Counted from the first letter of the stretch, positions 51,385 through 61,183 are shown. The stretch is 64,000 bases of DNA from Nostoc sp. JL33 (GCF_017114985.1 NZ_JABXKP010000090.1:117828-181827), one strand, 5' to 3'. Numbers and translations are program-made. The notes: generated by a model from the sequence alone, not told the origin.

Positions 51385-51792
51385 TTAACGTCTGTAGGTA
51401 AGCCAGACCATTAGTGCTGGTAGGATAGCCAACAGCACCGCCACTATTGCCCAAGCAATAATGCTGGAACCATTTGCCAATCGCAGTGCTAATGGGAGCC
51501 ATATAATCACTAGCACGAAAATAATGCCCAGCGCTACAGGCAGATAGCTTTCTCCCAAGCGGGGATGGACAACATGCCAACTATTTCCCATCCAACGCCA
51601 AGCCCGCTTGTAGGGATAGGTGGTAGAAAGCTGTTCTAGGACGTGACCATTATCTTCTACGACAAAGATTTGCTGACAGCGATCGCAACCAAATGCTTCT
51701 GTCAGCGTAATCGGAATTAACTGACCCCGGCGACGGCAGGGACAGGGGTATTCGGTATTGAAATCGATTTTTTCGGGTTTTTGAGATTGCAC
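51385..51792 (-). CDS. Zinc-ribbon membrane protein
   Basis: 135 residues, GTG start. A four-cysteine ribbon, CPCRRRG...CDRC, lies at about 17-40, then a polar part (YPYKRAWRWMGNSW), and two membrane helices (VALGIIFVLVIIWLPLA and IAWAIVAVLLAILPALM). The arrangement is common for cyanobacterial conserved proteins without assigned function. It precedes proA by 5 bp, so both are probably co-transcribed. Confidence 0.75.
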   Translation of the reverse strand: MQSQKPEKIDFNTEYPCPCRRRGQLIPITLTEAFGCDRCQQIFVVEDNGHVLEQLSTTYPYKRAWRWMGNSWHVVHPRLGESYLPVALGIIFVLVIIWLPLALRLANGSSIIAWAIVAVLLAILPALMVWLTYRR

Positions 51793-52656
51793 AAGCGTTC
51801 TAATAACTTGAGCGAGTTTTACACGAACAGTGAGAATATAATCCCTTGGTAAATGCCTTAGAGGCTTCTCTCTTTATATAGATGGGCAGGCGATACAAAC
51901 GTCGCCATAATTGCAAACAGTAGATGTAGCCGACTTTAAGTATCGTAATTGCCATATCACTACGGGGTTCTCTATTTGTAGTCTTTCCCCAAAGCTGGCA
52001 ATCTTATTTAAAAATTTCCTTGTGTTCATTTGTCGCTTTCAAGGTAATGTGGTTGCTTTTTTGGGCATTTATTGTGCTGACACACCTGGTACGATTTTAA
52101 GCCTACGTGGCGACCACTCCTAAAACAAATCGTTTGGGAAGGCTACGCTCATAAATAACAGACACCAACAAACCCGCTAATTTTACTTTGGGTCACTATA
52201 TATTAGTATCCAGTTATCAAGGTGAGATCAAGATTACGTCCAATCTCTATTCCTTCCAGTTCACAAGCGTTTCAAGAGCGGGAATTGCCAAAATATCTAG
52301 AGCGTGTGTGTGACTCTTTGCCCAAATAGATTATGGCTAATTTCACTGCTAAAAGACGCTTTGCACCTGAAAACACTTTATTTAACTAGCCACCTTTAGT
52401 CCAGTGTAATACACCCTACATAAAACGAATTGATTACACCTATAAAGATTCTAGCCAAGGTAATCCATATCTAGACTACTCTAAAGCTGGGTTTTATATT
52501 TCTTAGCAAGCGGGCAACGCGATCGATTTGAGTGGGCGATATTCAAATGGCGACAGTAGACGATTTTTTTGCTCGATCTGTCTGTCCACATTCGGAGCGG
52601 TTCACAGGAGTGCAGCGCGAATCGACGAACACTTCAACGCACCCTAATAAACAGTA
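51793..52656. other. Long intergenic region with a partial tRNA-Gly-like copy
   Basis: About 860 bp. No convincing gene; short open frames lack ribosome sites. At 52509-52545 agcgggcaacgcgat and gggcgatattca resemble the 3' half of the nearby tRNA-Gly. A segment at 52334-52507 looks like degraded coding sequence but no family is recognised. Confidence 0.5.
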
Positions 52657-52689
52657 AACCTCTTGGAATTTTTAACTCCAAGAGGTTTT
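52657..52689 (-). terminator. Hairpin terminator next to tRNA-Gly
   Basis: 11-bp perfect stem aacctcttgga/tccaagaggtt with a nine-base loop, located 7 bp beyond the tRNA 3' end; on the minus strand it is followed by tttactgttt. Confidence 0.75.
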
Positions 52690-52696
52690 AGTTGGA

Positions 52697-52768
52697 AGCG
52701 GGTAACGCGATTCGAACGCGCGACATTCACCTTGGCAAGGTGACGCTCTACCACTGAGCTATACCCGC
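52697..52768 (-). tRNA. tRNA-Gly (anticodon GCC)
   Basis: 72-nt cloverleaf. Acceptor stem gcgggta/tacccgc, D-arm gctcagtggtagagc, anticodon arm tcacc-ttgccaa-ggtga with anticodon GCC, T-arm gcgcg-ttcgaat-cgcgt. The CCA is not encoded (the next bases are t and tcc). Confidence 0.95.
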
Positions 52769-52881
52769 AATCGATAACCATATCTTAATATCTCAGATTT
52801 ATCTGTAATTGTCAACCCCTTAATATAGTCATTAGTCATTAGTCATTAGTTAATAACAAAGGACAAATGACTAATGACGCC

Positions 52882-53460
52882 TTAGCCCAGTTCTTCTGAC
52901 TCCGCAGTTAAATTGCCGACGCTGGCACTTTGAAAAGAGGCTGGTAAAGACTGACTATTACGAGAATATGGCTCTGCCAGGTTAGAACGCAGTTGCCGCA
53001 TCAGGCTGGCCATTTCTAGGGCATTCATGGCATAATCCCAGCCATGATTACCTTTGATGCCTGCCCGTTCTAAGGCTTGCTGCATAGTGTCTACTGTCAA
53101 AATGCCAAAAATTACTGGCACCCCAGTTTGAAAGCTAGCGGCAGCAATGCCTTTAGAAACTTCTGAGGATACGTAATCAAAATGAGGTGTTTGCCCTCGA
53201 ATGACTGCACCTAGACAAATTACAGCATCATAACGATGGGAAATTGCTAGTTGGCGAGCTACTAAAGGTACCTCAAAACTTCCTGGAACCCAAACATAGT
53301 CCACCTGATTACCGTGGGGGTTAGGGTCTACACCGTGGCGCTTCAAGCAATCTTGACATCCCTCTAGCAGCTTTCCGGTAACAAGGTCATTGAATCGACC
53401 AATCACCACTGCAAACCGCAAAGGCTCCGTTTGGGTAAAAGTTCCCTCGAAAACTGCCAT
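52882..53460 (-). CDS. ribH: 6,7-dimethyl-8-ribityllumazine synthase
   Basis: 192 residues. Active-site segments: VIGRFNDLVTGKLLEG near 19, PGSFEVPLVARQLA near 59, and CLGAVIRGQTPHFDYV with the catalytic histidine near 92. Catalyses the penultimate step of riboflavin synthesis in an icosahedral or pentameric assembly. A tail of about 25 residues (SRNSQSLPASFQSASVGN) extends beyond the core. It lies downstream of psbZ on the same strand, an arrangement conserved in cyanobacteria. Confidence 0.95.
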   Translation of the reverse strand: MAVFEGTFTQTEPLRFAVVIGRFNDLVTGKLLEGCQDCLKRHGVDPNPHGNQVDYVWVPGSFEVPLVARQLAISHRYDAVICLGAVIRGQTPHFDYVSSEVSKGIAAASFQTGVPVIFGILTVDTMQQALERAGIKGNHGWDYAMNALEMASLMRQLRSNLAEPYSRNSQSLPASFQSASVGNLTAESEELG

Positions 53461-53650
53461 GACTGCCTCTTAATCAACTATACTTCTGGCCAATATACAT
53501 TTCTTAATTTAAATGTAGAGGAGCAGGAAAGCACGGTCAGAAAAAAGAAAATCCGAAAAAATCTCTCCTTTTTTCCTTTGGTCTTTGACCTTGGCTTTTC
53601 TGCCCCTCTAGTTCTTATATTATCTGCCTGCGCCAGACCGAAGCCGTCGC

Positions 53651-53839
53651 CTACACGACAAAAAAGTTTAACAAGCCAACTAAAAATACCAAACCAATCC
53701 AGGCGGCGGAACCAACCCAGAGCAGTTTTTTAGATTCAACCCAATTTTGGGGAGTGGCGTAAGCAACGGGAACGCCAACAACCAGGACAAAAGACAATAG
53801 GACTAGGCTTATCAAAGCGAATTGGAATATTATGGTCAT
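53651..53839 (-). CDS. psbZ: Photosystem II protein Z
   Basis: 62 residues from ATG 53839; upstream in-frame codons would give an atypical extension. Two membrane helices (IIFQFALISLVLLSFVLVV and GSAAWIGLVFLVGLLNFF) and the central loop VAYATPQNWVESKKLL are diagnostic. PsbZ (Ycf9) stabilises photosystem II supercomplexes. It probably heads a psbZ-ribH transcript. Confidence 0.95.
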   Translation of the reverse strand: MTIIFQFALISLVLLSFVLVVGVPVAYATPQNWVESKKLLWVGSAAWIGLVFLVGLLNFFVV

Positions 53840-54382
53840 TTTTGCTTCTCCCAATACAGCGAAATAGTGATATGTCTTACACTAACAGTAAGGTGTACAG
53901 TGTAGGCAACGAGCGTGACTCCTGCTATTGCATAGGACATTTCCAGAAGCCCTGGTTTTATGTCCTCGTGATCCCCCACGGTCAAAAATTTGATTTTTTC
54001 TTCCTTTCGTACCCCACAAATTTTACGACACAGGATGAATTGCTTATGACTTTTGCACTGATGTGTCAACCAATGGTAAATTTGCATTCTTTGAAAGGAT
54101 GCCTACTCGTTTCCCGTTGTCTAACGTTTCACGTAGGTTTCCCAGAGGGCAGTAAGCGAGGTGTATCAACGGCCGTGGCGGCGAGTAACCACTTAAATCA
54201 TACAACGCCGTGATCATCTATTTCAGAATATTTGAGAATTAGGGTGCTGACTCTGAGGGTTAAAGGGTGAGGCTTCTGTCCATTTTAGCTAAAGAGCGAC
54301 ACTGATACTTTTTTCTTATTTTTCAGTTACCAAAAATTACAATATTTTAGTCGTTCGTCCTTTGTCTAAGCACCAATGACCA
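53840..54382. other. Intergenic region between psbZ and the DHH/CCA gene
   Basis: 543 bp. Must carry the divergent promoters. No repeats of note, no credible small gene; open frames on both strands here look spurious because they overlap each other and lack ribosome sites. Confidence 0.5.
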
Positions 54383-57127
54383 ATGACTCTTAATACTATG
54401 GATTTAATTCTTTGCCACACAACAGCAGATTTTGACGCACTAGGGGCTGCGGTAGGGTTAACGCGCCTACTACCGGGAAGTAAGATTGTGCTGACTGGCG
54501 GTTCTCACCCTCCTGTAAGGGATTTTTTGGCATTGCATCGGGATGAATATCCGTTGATTGAACGCCGTTCGGTGAATCCAGAAAAAATTCGTTCTTTGAC
54601 TGTGGTGGATACGCAACAGCGCGATCGCTTGGGTAAAGCTGCCGAGTGGTTAGATTTACCCCATGTTACAGAGATTATAGTTTATGACCATCACTTAGGA
54701 CAAGAATCAGATATTCCCGCCACGCGATCGCATATTTCCTCAGTAGGAGCCACGACAACTTTAATCGTTGAGCAATTACAACAACAGCAAATTTCCCTAA
54801 CTACTGCCGAAGCAACTGTGATGGCTTTGGGTATCCACGTTGACACTGGCTCTTTGACCTTTGACCAGTCTACACCACAGGATGCTTTCGCTTTGGCTTG
54901 GTTGATGGAACAAGGTGCCAGTTTATCAGTAATTTCTACCTACCGTGACCCTGGCTTGTCTTTACAATTGCAGCAGCTATTAACTGAGGCGCTGGAAAAT
55001 TTAGCATATCTCTGTCTACATGGATATACGGTTGCTTGGGTAACTCTGAAAACAGATGGTTTTGTGCCGGGGTTATCGAGTCTGGCATCGGAACTCGTGG
55101 AATTAACCGAAATTGATGCCATACTGTTGGCTAATGAGTATCCTTTGGGTGAAAGTGATTCACGCTTAACTGTAATTGGGCGATCGCAAATTCCCAAAAC
55201 AAATCTCAACCTATTATTCCAACCTTTGGGCGGCGGCGGTCATTCGCAAGCCGCATCGTTGAACCTACGCAAAGTAGATTCGCAAGCAATATTAAAACAA
55301 CTCCTGGACGGAATAAAAGCACAAATTCCCCATCCCCCCACCGCTAGGGATTTGATGTCTTCTCCTGTCCGCACGATTCTGCCTGAAACCACAATTGGCG
55401 AAGCACAGCGCATTTTATTACGCTATGGACATTCTGGTTTATCTGTAGTTGATGCTCAAAAGCAACTGGTAGGTATTATTTCGCGGCGGGATATTGATAT
55501 CGCCTTGCACCACGGATTTAGTCATGCGCCAGTTAAGGGTTACATGACAAGAAATCTGAAAACAATTATGCCAGATACAACACTGCCAGAAATTGAGTCG
55601 GTGATGGTGACTTATGATATCGGACGCTTACCAGTAATGGAGAATGAGCAGTTAGTTGGTATTGTCACTCGTACTGATGTATTGAGGGAATTACATCAGG
55701 AAAGAGAAGAGGAGAGGGGAACAGAGGAACAGACAAAGACGGGAAGAAGGGGAGAAAGTAATCTTAGTCTGCCTCAATTGCAGAATAAACTTGCTCCTCG
55801 ATTGTGGCAATTACTCACCACAGCATCGCAAGAGGCAGAAAAACGGGGTTGGCATCTTTATCTAGTGGGGGGTGCAGTGCGCGATTTGCTATTAGCCCAA
55901 GCATCGGACACTTTGATGATTAAAGATATTGACCTCGTAGTTGATGGTTTTCATAAATCAGCAGATGTCGGTGCTGGTGTGGAATTAGCAAAGGCACTAC
56001 AACAACTTTACCCTTCGTCCCGCTTAGAAATCCACGGGGCTTTTCAAACTGCGGCTTTGTTGTGGCACAAAGACCCAGAATTAGATTCTCTATGGGTAGA
56101 TATTGCCACCGCTAGAACAGAATTTTATCCTTATCCAGCAGCAAATCCAGAAGTTGAGGCGAGTTCTATTCGTCAAGATTTGTATCGCCGAGATTTTACC
56201 ATCAACGCCCTCGCCTTGCGCCTCACTACTCCCCGTGCTGGTGTAGGGACGCAACATGCTGCGCCCCTACTTGACTTCTTTGGCGGGTTAATCGATTTAC
56301 AAGCCAAGCAAATTCGGGTTTTACACGCCAATAGCTTTATCGAAGACCCCACCCGCATTTATCGTGGTGTGCGCTTTGCCGTGCGCTTCGGATTTGAGAT
56401 TGAACCACAAACTGAAGAGTTTATCCGCTATGCCATCAACAGTGGCGTTTACGATCGCACTGCTCAAGAGAATAGCAGAACTCCAGCCCTGCAAACTAGA
56501 CTGAAAACTGAATTAAAGCACATCCTAGAAGCCCCTTACTGGAAATCGGCTTTGCAGTTCCTCGATAATTTAGGGGCATTGCAATGTATCCATCCTACCC
56601 TGAAGCTAGACGCAGAACTTCTCGGACAATTACGTTTGCTAGAACGCTGCTTGCGGCGATTTGACCCGCAACCAACCCTTATCCATTGGGAAATGCGCTT
56701 AGAAACGTTAATCGCCCACCTAGCACCAGAATATCCGGCGAAAGTAGCAAAAAATCTGCAATTGCCAGAGGATAGCATTGCTAGGCTGAAGAACTTAGCT
56801 CAAGTGCAAACTGAGGTGATGACATTATTACCCACTTTGCAACGCCCCAGTCAAGTAGTGCAGTTGTTGCGACAGTATGATTTACCAATGCTGATTTTAA
56901 TCGCCGTGCAAAGTCCGCGAGAGATTAGACATCAGATTTGGGAATATTTTACAGTTTGGGCGAATGTGCAGCCACTATTGAATGGCAATGATTTAAAGAA
57001 ACTTGGTTACAAACCAGGGCCTCAGTATCGGCAAATCTTAGATGATCTACTTGCTGCTACCTTGGATGGAGTGATTAAAGATAGATTTGAGGCTGAGGAA
57101 TTTTTAGCACAACACTATCCTAAATGA
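54383..57127 (+). CDS. DHH phosphoesterase-CBS-CCA-adding nucleotidyltransferase fusion
   Basis: 914 residues. Order: DHH domain with TADFDALGAAVG (about 14), VVDTQQRDR (72) and YDHHLGQ (100); DHHA1 motif GGGGHSQAAS (285); two CBS domains at about 320-450; then the class II nucleotidyltransferase head LYLVGGAVRDLLL (about 492), DIDLVVDG (511), RRDFTINALAL (590), and the RNA-binding tail. This four-part architecture is known in cyanobacteria and Aquifex as A-adding or CCA-adding enzymes. Two features are odd: a charged low-complexity linker (EREEERGTEEQTKTGRRGE) at about 440-458, and an in-frame dispersed repeat at 56236-56268. Confidence 0.9.
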   Translation: MTLNTMDLILCHTTADFDALGAAVGLTRLLPGSKIVLTGGSHPPVRDFLALHRDEYPLIERRSVNPEKIRSLTVVDTQQRDRLGKAAEWLDLPHVTEIIVYDHHLGQESDIPATRSHISSVGATTTLIVEQLQQQQISLTTAEATVMALGIHVDTGSLTFDQSTPQDAFALAWLMEQGASLSVISTYRDPGLSLQLQQLLTEALENLAYLCLHGYTVAWVTLKTDGFVPGLSSLASELVELTEIDAILLANEYPLGESDSRLTVIGRSQIPKTNLNLLFQPLGGGGHSQAASLNLRKVDSQAILKQLLDGIKAQIPHPPTARDLMSSPVRTILPETTIGEAQRILLRYGHSGLSVVDAQKQLVGIISRRDIDIALHHGFSHAPVKGYMTRNLKTIMPDTTLPEIESVMVTYDIGRLPVMENEQLVGIVTRTDVLRELHQEREEERGTEEQTKTGRRGESNLSLPQLQNKLAPRLWQLLTTASQEAEKRGWHLYLVGGAVRDLLLAQASDTLMIKDIDLVVDGFHKSADVGAGVELAKALQQLYPSSRLEIHGAFQTAALLWHKDPELDSLWVDIATARTEFYPYPAANPEVEASSIRQDLYRRDFTINALALRLTTPRAGVGTQHAAPLLDFFGGLIDLQAKQIRVLHANSFIEDPTRIYRGVRFAVRFGFEIEPQTEEFIRYAINSGVYDRTAQENSRTPALQTRLKTELKHILEAPYWKSALQFLDNLGALQCIHPTLKLDAELLGQLRLLERCLRRFDPQPTLIHWEMRLETLIAHLAPEYPAKVAKNLQLPEDSIARLKNLAQVQTEVMTLLPTLQRPSQVVQLLRQYDLPMLILIAVQSPREIRHQIWEYFTVWANVQPLLNGNDLKKLGYKPGPQYRQILDDLLAATLDGVIKDRFEAEEFLAQHYPK
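56236..56268 (+). repeat. In-frame repeat gtagggacgcaacatgctgcgcccctac
   Basis: A hairpin-forming copy of a repeat also related to the one at 7571-7591 (gggcacagc-aat-gctgtgccc) lies within the nucleotidyltransferase head and codes for GVGTQHAAPLL. Confidence 0.7.
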
Positions 57128-57195
57128 ATTAGTGAAGCGATCAGCCTATGGCATTATATGCGATCGCGTAGCGTGCCGTAGCCATTCGCAGTAGT

Positions 57196-58023
57196 CTAAA
57201 TTGTCTCTGGGTCGATATTTAACTCCCGCAGTTTTGCTACCAAACGTTCTGCTTTTTGTTCTGCTTGTTCTGCCTTTTGTTGTGCTTGTTCTGCCTTTTG
57301 TTCTGCCTGTTCTGCCTTTTGTTGTGCTTGTTCTGCCTTTTGTTGTGCCTGTTCTGCCTTTTGTTGTGCCTGTTCTGCCTTTTGTTGTGCTTCTTCTGCC
57401 GTTTCTTGTGCTTGTTCTGCCGTTTCTTCAGGTGTTGGTACTAGTTGCCCATCTCGTGTAAAAAACCGCAATAGACCCTGATAAATTCCCAGATATAACC
57501 CTAGCTGATGACTCCACAAATGTCCTTGTTCAGAAGCTTGTAAAGGTTGATACTCTCCATCTACTAAATGAAATCCCGCAAATTCTTCTGTGTAAGGGTC
57601 AAACCAAAAATAATCATGGGTGCGAAAAGTATCTTGATAAATTTTTTTCTTTAAATCTTTGTCAGTCTTAGCTGTTGATTGCGAAAGAATTTCCAGAATT
57701 ACATTCGGATATTTGCCATCTTCTTCCCAGACTACCCAACTTTTACGGGTTTTGCGTTCAGTTCCCAGCACTACAAAAAAGTCTGGGCCTCGGAAGTGTT
57801 CTGATTTAAGTTGGCGTGGACTGTAATAGATAGTCAGGTTTCCCGCCACATAGAAATCATTTCTATCTCGCCATAGCCATTTTAGGCATTTGAGTAAGAG
57901 GATGATTTGCTCTAGATGAAGTTCGCTTTCCAAGGGAGGTTCGTCACTATATAGATCACCTGGAGGAAATATAACATTTTGGCAGATGCCTTCTTGAGAA
58001 TCTAATTCTTGAGCAATGGTCAT
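57196..58023 (-). CDS. Uma2 family protein with heptad-repeat tail
   Basis: 275 residues. The N-terminal 190 residues form a Uma2/DUF820 domain: PDFFVVLGTERKTRKSW and PNVILEILSQSTAKTD carry the nuclease-like core, followed by HDYFWFDPYTEEFAGFHL. The last 80 residues are a regular heptad coiled coil with A-EQAQQKAEQ units, made by a 21-bp DNA repeat. The tail may mediate oligomerisation. Function of the family is not established. Confidence 0.88.
   Translation of the reverse strand: MTIAQELDSQEGICQNVIFPPGDLYSDEPPLESELHLEQIILLLKCLKWLWRDRNDFYVAGNLTIYYSPRQLKSEHFRGPDFFVVLGTERKTRKSWVVWEEDGKYPNVILEILSQSTAKTDKDLKKKIYQDTFRTHDYFWFDPYTEEFAGFHLVDGEYQPLQASEQGHLWSHQLGLYLGIYQGLLRFFTRDGQLVPTPEETAEQAQETAEEAQQKAEQAQQKAEQAQQKAEQAQQKAEQAEQKAEQAQQKAEQAEQKAERLVAKLRELNIDPETI
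57250..57425. repeat. 21-bp tandem repeats within the Uma2 gene
   Basis: About eight units of ttctgccttttgttgtgcctg and close variants encode the heptad tail. Copy-number variation would change tail length in steps of seven residues. Confidence 0.9.
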
Positions 58024-58494
58024 AGAATGGATATGGCATCAAGTAGTTATGGATTTATTTTAGCAGTCTTGTAGTAGGCGATCGCTTAGTTATAGATGCA
58101 GGACATCTTTATCAAAATTCCTCCTGAACCTCTGCGTTCTCTGCGCCTCTGCGGTGAAAAATTTTTATTAACCACAGAGACGCAGAGGGCACAGAGAAGA
58201 AAAAGCGATCGCTACCCTTCCGAAATTCCTTCATGCTACACTGTAGTCAATATCAAACCTGATCACAACTCCAACGAGATAGCACAAATGAAGTAGTACC
58301 AAACACCTGTTGCGCCCAAGGAAAAAATGTCAACGAAGAATAAACGCAACTAGTTTGACAGGGTTACTTCACATAGTCATGCACTAAAATATTGTCATTA
58401 CTCGTATCTACATTGAACGGCTTGGTAAGTGTCTGCGGCTAAGTTTATTTTGTGATCACGCGGGTGGAAGTTTGCGAATTGAGGTTTGAGAAAA
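58024..58494. other. Intergenic region with an inverted repeat
   Basis: cctctgcgttctctgcgcct and, about 25 bp later, accacagagacgcagagggc are near reverse complements (58129-58200) and form a long hairpin, a dispersed repeat type common in cyanobacteria. No gene. Confidence 0.7.
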
Positions 58495-58605
58495 ATGCCG
58501 AAAAAATCAATATTGTTAGCTGAGAATTTAACCTACGAACTCAGCTTGGATAGAACTTTGTTTCAAAAAATTCAGGTGAGTATCGAAGCAGGCGATCGCA
58601 ACCTA
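58495..58605 (+). pseudogene. Truncated ABC-F ATPase gene start
   Basis: From ATG 58495: MPKKSILLAENLTYELSLD, then RTLFQKIQVSIEAGDR, the standard N-terminus up to just before the Walker A motif of ABC-F translation factors. The following sequence up to the stop at 58735 is unrelated to the P-loop, and a second frame reads ATYLPSTPEQYYRQLQE. So only the first strand of the ATPase is left. Confidence 0.6.
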
Positions 58606-59015
58606 TTTACCCAGTACACCAGAGCAATACTATCGACAGTTGCAGGAATGTCACGATATATAATATTATCCCAGATCGGTGTAGCTCTAGTTTGTGTGCC
58701 CTATCACTTTGCCAATTCTATGAGACTGTTGGCGTGATAGGGGATCTAACCCATCAGCCCCAATCCATCTTAATTTCAGTGCGTTTCAACGCACTTTAGC
58801 TATTAGCCCGCAATTTATTACAGAGCGGGAAAGCAACGCAAAACCAGGATTTTAGGGATGGGGGGTTTAACCGCTCGTAAATCGACCAACAGTATCTTCT
58901 ATTCACCAGGGTTGAAGTAGCACATCGCGTCACATAAATCTCTAACTCCTCAGCAGAAGCCGTAAAGCATACTGGCAAGTTATAATTCTCTTGCGGATCA
59001 ACGTCACAAAAATTT
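58606..59015. other. Region without a recognised gene
   Basis: Contains the continuation of the ABC-F fragment frame to 58737. Short open frames on both strands are not convincing. The promoter of the gene at 59016 should lie at its right end. Confidence 0.5.
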
Positions 59016-59342
59016 ATGAGTAACCCCCTTGTGCAAGCCTTTTTCGTCGGCAGAGCAGTAGCTGAAGTAGTTAATGAGCGTTTAGAGGTCGCCTTGACCG
59101 ATGCTTTGAGTGATTTGGGCAGATTTGATGCGGAAGCTAGAGAGCAGTTGCGCCAGTTTACAGATGAAGTCCTAGAGCGGGCAAATCGGGCAGCAGAAGC
59201 TGCTAATGGTGGTCAAGCTACTACAGGTGGTGGGCAAGCCAGTTCTGAATCAGTTGACTTGCAAGCAGATATTGATGAATTACGAGCAGAAATTGCCCTG
59301 TTACGCACAGAATTGCAACATTATCGCAGAGCTTCTGCATAA
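59016..59342 (+). CDS. Conserved cyanobacterial/plastid protein (DUF6825-like)
   Basis: 108 residues. N-terminus PLVQAFFVGRAVAEVVNERLE is given by its core AFFVGRAVAEVVNE; a helical stretch with EQLRQFTDEVLERANRAAE follows, then a glycine-rich linker (GGQATTGGGQASS) and a C-terminal helix LRAEIALLRTELQHYR. Members occur in cyanobacteria and plants, function unknown; family name from memory. Confidence 0.72.
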   Translation: MSNPLVQAFFVGRAVAEVVNERLEVALTDALSDLGRFDAEAREQLRQFTDEVLERANRAAEAANGGQATTGGGQASSESVDLQADIDELRAEIALLRTELQHYRRASA

Positions 59343-59497
59343 TTTTATTTTAGTCATTGGTCATTAGTCATTGGTCAAAAATTATGTACAAATGACAAAG
59401 GACAAAAGACAAATGGCACTTGATCAAAAACAGTTTAGGAATCAGAGTGTCTTTTCTTCCAAATGATTCGGTTTCAAACCAACGGTACACAAAGCAT

Positions 59498-61183
59498 ATG
59501 GAACAAGGTTATTCAGATAAGGCATACCGTTGGAATCGGGAAAACTACTCTAGCAGACGGCGTTTTGTGGACATTTGGTCTTTTGTCTTGACCTTAATGT
59601 TCAAGCTTTGGCTATACAACAAATCTTGGAGTTACGCGGGTGGAGTAACTGAGGCAAAGCAAGCTGCAAGACGCAAAACTCAAGCGGTTTGGATTCGCAA
59701 TACTCTGCTGGACTTAGGGCCAACCTTTATCAAAGTCGGGCAATTGTTTTCTACCCGTGCTGATATATTCCCAGGTGAATACGTAGAAGAACTAGCCAAA
59801 CTACAAGACAAAGTACCAGCATTTAGCTATGAGCAAGTAGAAGCGACCATTGAGAAAGAACTAGGCAAGAAAATTCCTGAACTCTTCCATAATTTTGAAC
59901 CTGTTCCCTTAGCTGCTGCTAGCTTGGGGCAAGTACACAAAGCTGTGCTGCATAGTGGGGAATCAGTTGTTATCAAGGTGCAACGTCCTGGACTAAAAAA
60001 GTTATTTGAAATCGATTTACAAATTCTCAAGGGAATTACTCGCTATTTTCAAAACCATCCCAAATGGGGAAAGGGGCGAGATTGGTTAGGTATTTACGAA
60101 GAGTGTTGTCGCATTCTTTGGGAAGAAATTGATTATCTTAACGAAGGTCGTAATGCTGATACTTTTCGCCGGAACTTTCGCGGCTACGATTGGGTGAATG
60201 TCCCAAGAATATACTGGCGTTACGCCACGTCCAGAGTGCTGACCTTGGAATATCTCCCTGGAATAAAAATTAGCCAATACGAAGCTTTAGAAGCAGCAGG
60301 TTTGGATCGAAAGGCGATCGCTCGTCAAGGCGCTCAAGCCTATTTAATACAGTTGCTCAATAGTGGCTTTTTCCACGCCGATCCCCACCCAGGCAATATT
60401 GCCGTTAGTGGAAGTGGGGCTTTAATATTCTACGATTTTGGGATGATGGGGCGGATTAAAGCCAACGTCCGCGAAGGATTGATGCAAACACTGTTTGGTA
60501 TTGCCCAAAAAGACGGCGATCGCGTTGTTCAATCTCTAATCGATTTAGGTGCGATCGCCCCAACCGATGATATGGGGCCAGTCAAGCGTTCCGTCCAGTA
60601 CATGCTGGATCATTTCATGGATAAGCCCTTTGAAAACCAATCGGTCGCAGCAATCAGTGACGATCTTTACGAAATAGCTTATAATCAGCCATTTAGATTT
60701 CCAGCAACCTTCACTTTTGTGATGCGAGCCTTTTCTACCTTAGAAGGGGTAGGCAAAGGTTTAGATCCAGAGTTTAACTTTATGGAAGTTGCCAAACCAT
60801 ACGCAATGCAGCTTATGACCGATATGAATGGTTCTGAGGGGAATAGCTTTATTAACGAATTAAGTCGTCAAGCAGCTCAGGTAAGTAGTACTGCCTTTGG
60901 TCTACCACGTAGGTTAGAGGATACGCTAGAAAAGCTAGAACGGGGAGACATACGCTTGCGCGTTCGTTCTATAGAAACTGAACGGCTGTTGCGGCGGCAG
61001 AGCAGTATTCAGCTCTCAATAAGTTATGCTCTGTTAATCAGTGGTTTCACACTTTCAGCTACGATCTTAGTGGTTAGTAATCATGCATGGTGGGCACTAG
61101 TCCCAGGTTTAATTGCAGCAGGGCTTTCAGTGATCCTGATCCGGCTACTTTTACGCCTCGACCGTTACGATCGTATGTATTAA
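59498..61183 (+). CDS. ABC1/UbiB (AarF) atypical kinase
   Basis: About 561 residues from ATG 59498; TTG 59420 is less likely. The KxGQ motif KVGQLFSTRADIFP is near residue 72, the A-rich loop AAASLGQVHKA near 138, VVIKVQRPG (lysine), EEIDYLNEGRNAD, and the metal site FHADPHPGNIAV and YDFGMMG follow. Two C-terminal membrane helices end the chain. Relatives act in quinone synthesis or lipid metabolism as ATPases. It precedes the PP2C gene by 22 bp. Confidence 0.92.
   Translation: MEQGYSDKAYRWNRENYSSRRRFVDIWSFVLTLMFKLWLYNKSWSYAGGVTEAKQAARRKTQAVWIRNTLLDLGPTFIKVGQLFSTRADIFPGEYVEELAKLQDKVPAFSYEQVEATIEKELGKKIPELFHNFEPVPLAAASLGQVHKAVLHSGESVVIKVQRPGLKKLFEIDLQILKGITRYFQNHPKWGKGRDWLGIYEECCRILWEEIDYLNEGRNADTFRRNFRGYDWVNVPRIYWRYATSRVLTLEYLPGIKISQYEALEAAGLDRKAIARQGAQAYLIQLLNSGFFHADPHPGNIAVSGSGALIFYDFGMMGRIKANVREGLMQTLFGIAQKDGDRVVQSLIDLGAIAPTDDMGPVKRSVQYMLDHFMDKPFENQSVAAISDDLYEIAYNQPFRFPATFTFVMRAFSTLEGVGKGLDPEFNFMEVAKPYAMQLMTDMNGSEGNSFINELSRQAAQVSSTAFGLPRRLEDTLEKLERGDIRLRVRSIETERLLRRQSSIQLSISYALLISGFTLSATILVVSNHAWWALVPGLIAAGLSVILIRLLLRLDRYDRMY

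Noticed and set aside
53842..54213. 123-residue plus frame between psbZ and the DHH/CCA gene
   Set aside because: Overlaps an equally unsupported minus frame and the psbZ promoter region; composition is not protein-like.
57201..57461. Hydrophobic plus-strand frames opposite the Uma2 heptad tail
   Set aside because: Leu/Phe/Cys-rich repeats come from reading the 21-bp repeat in antisense; not a real membrane protein.
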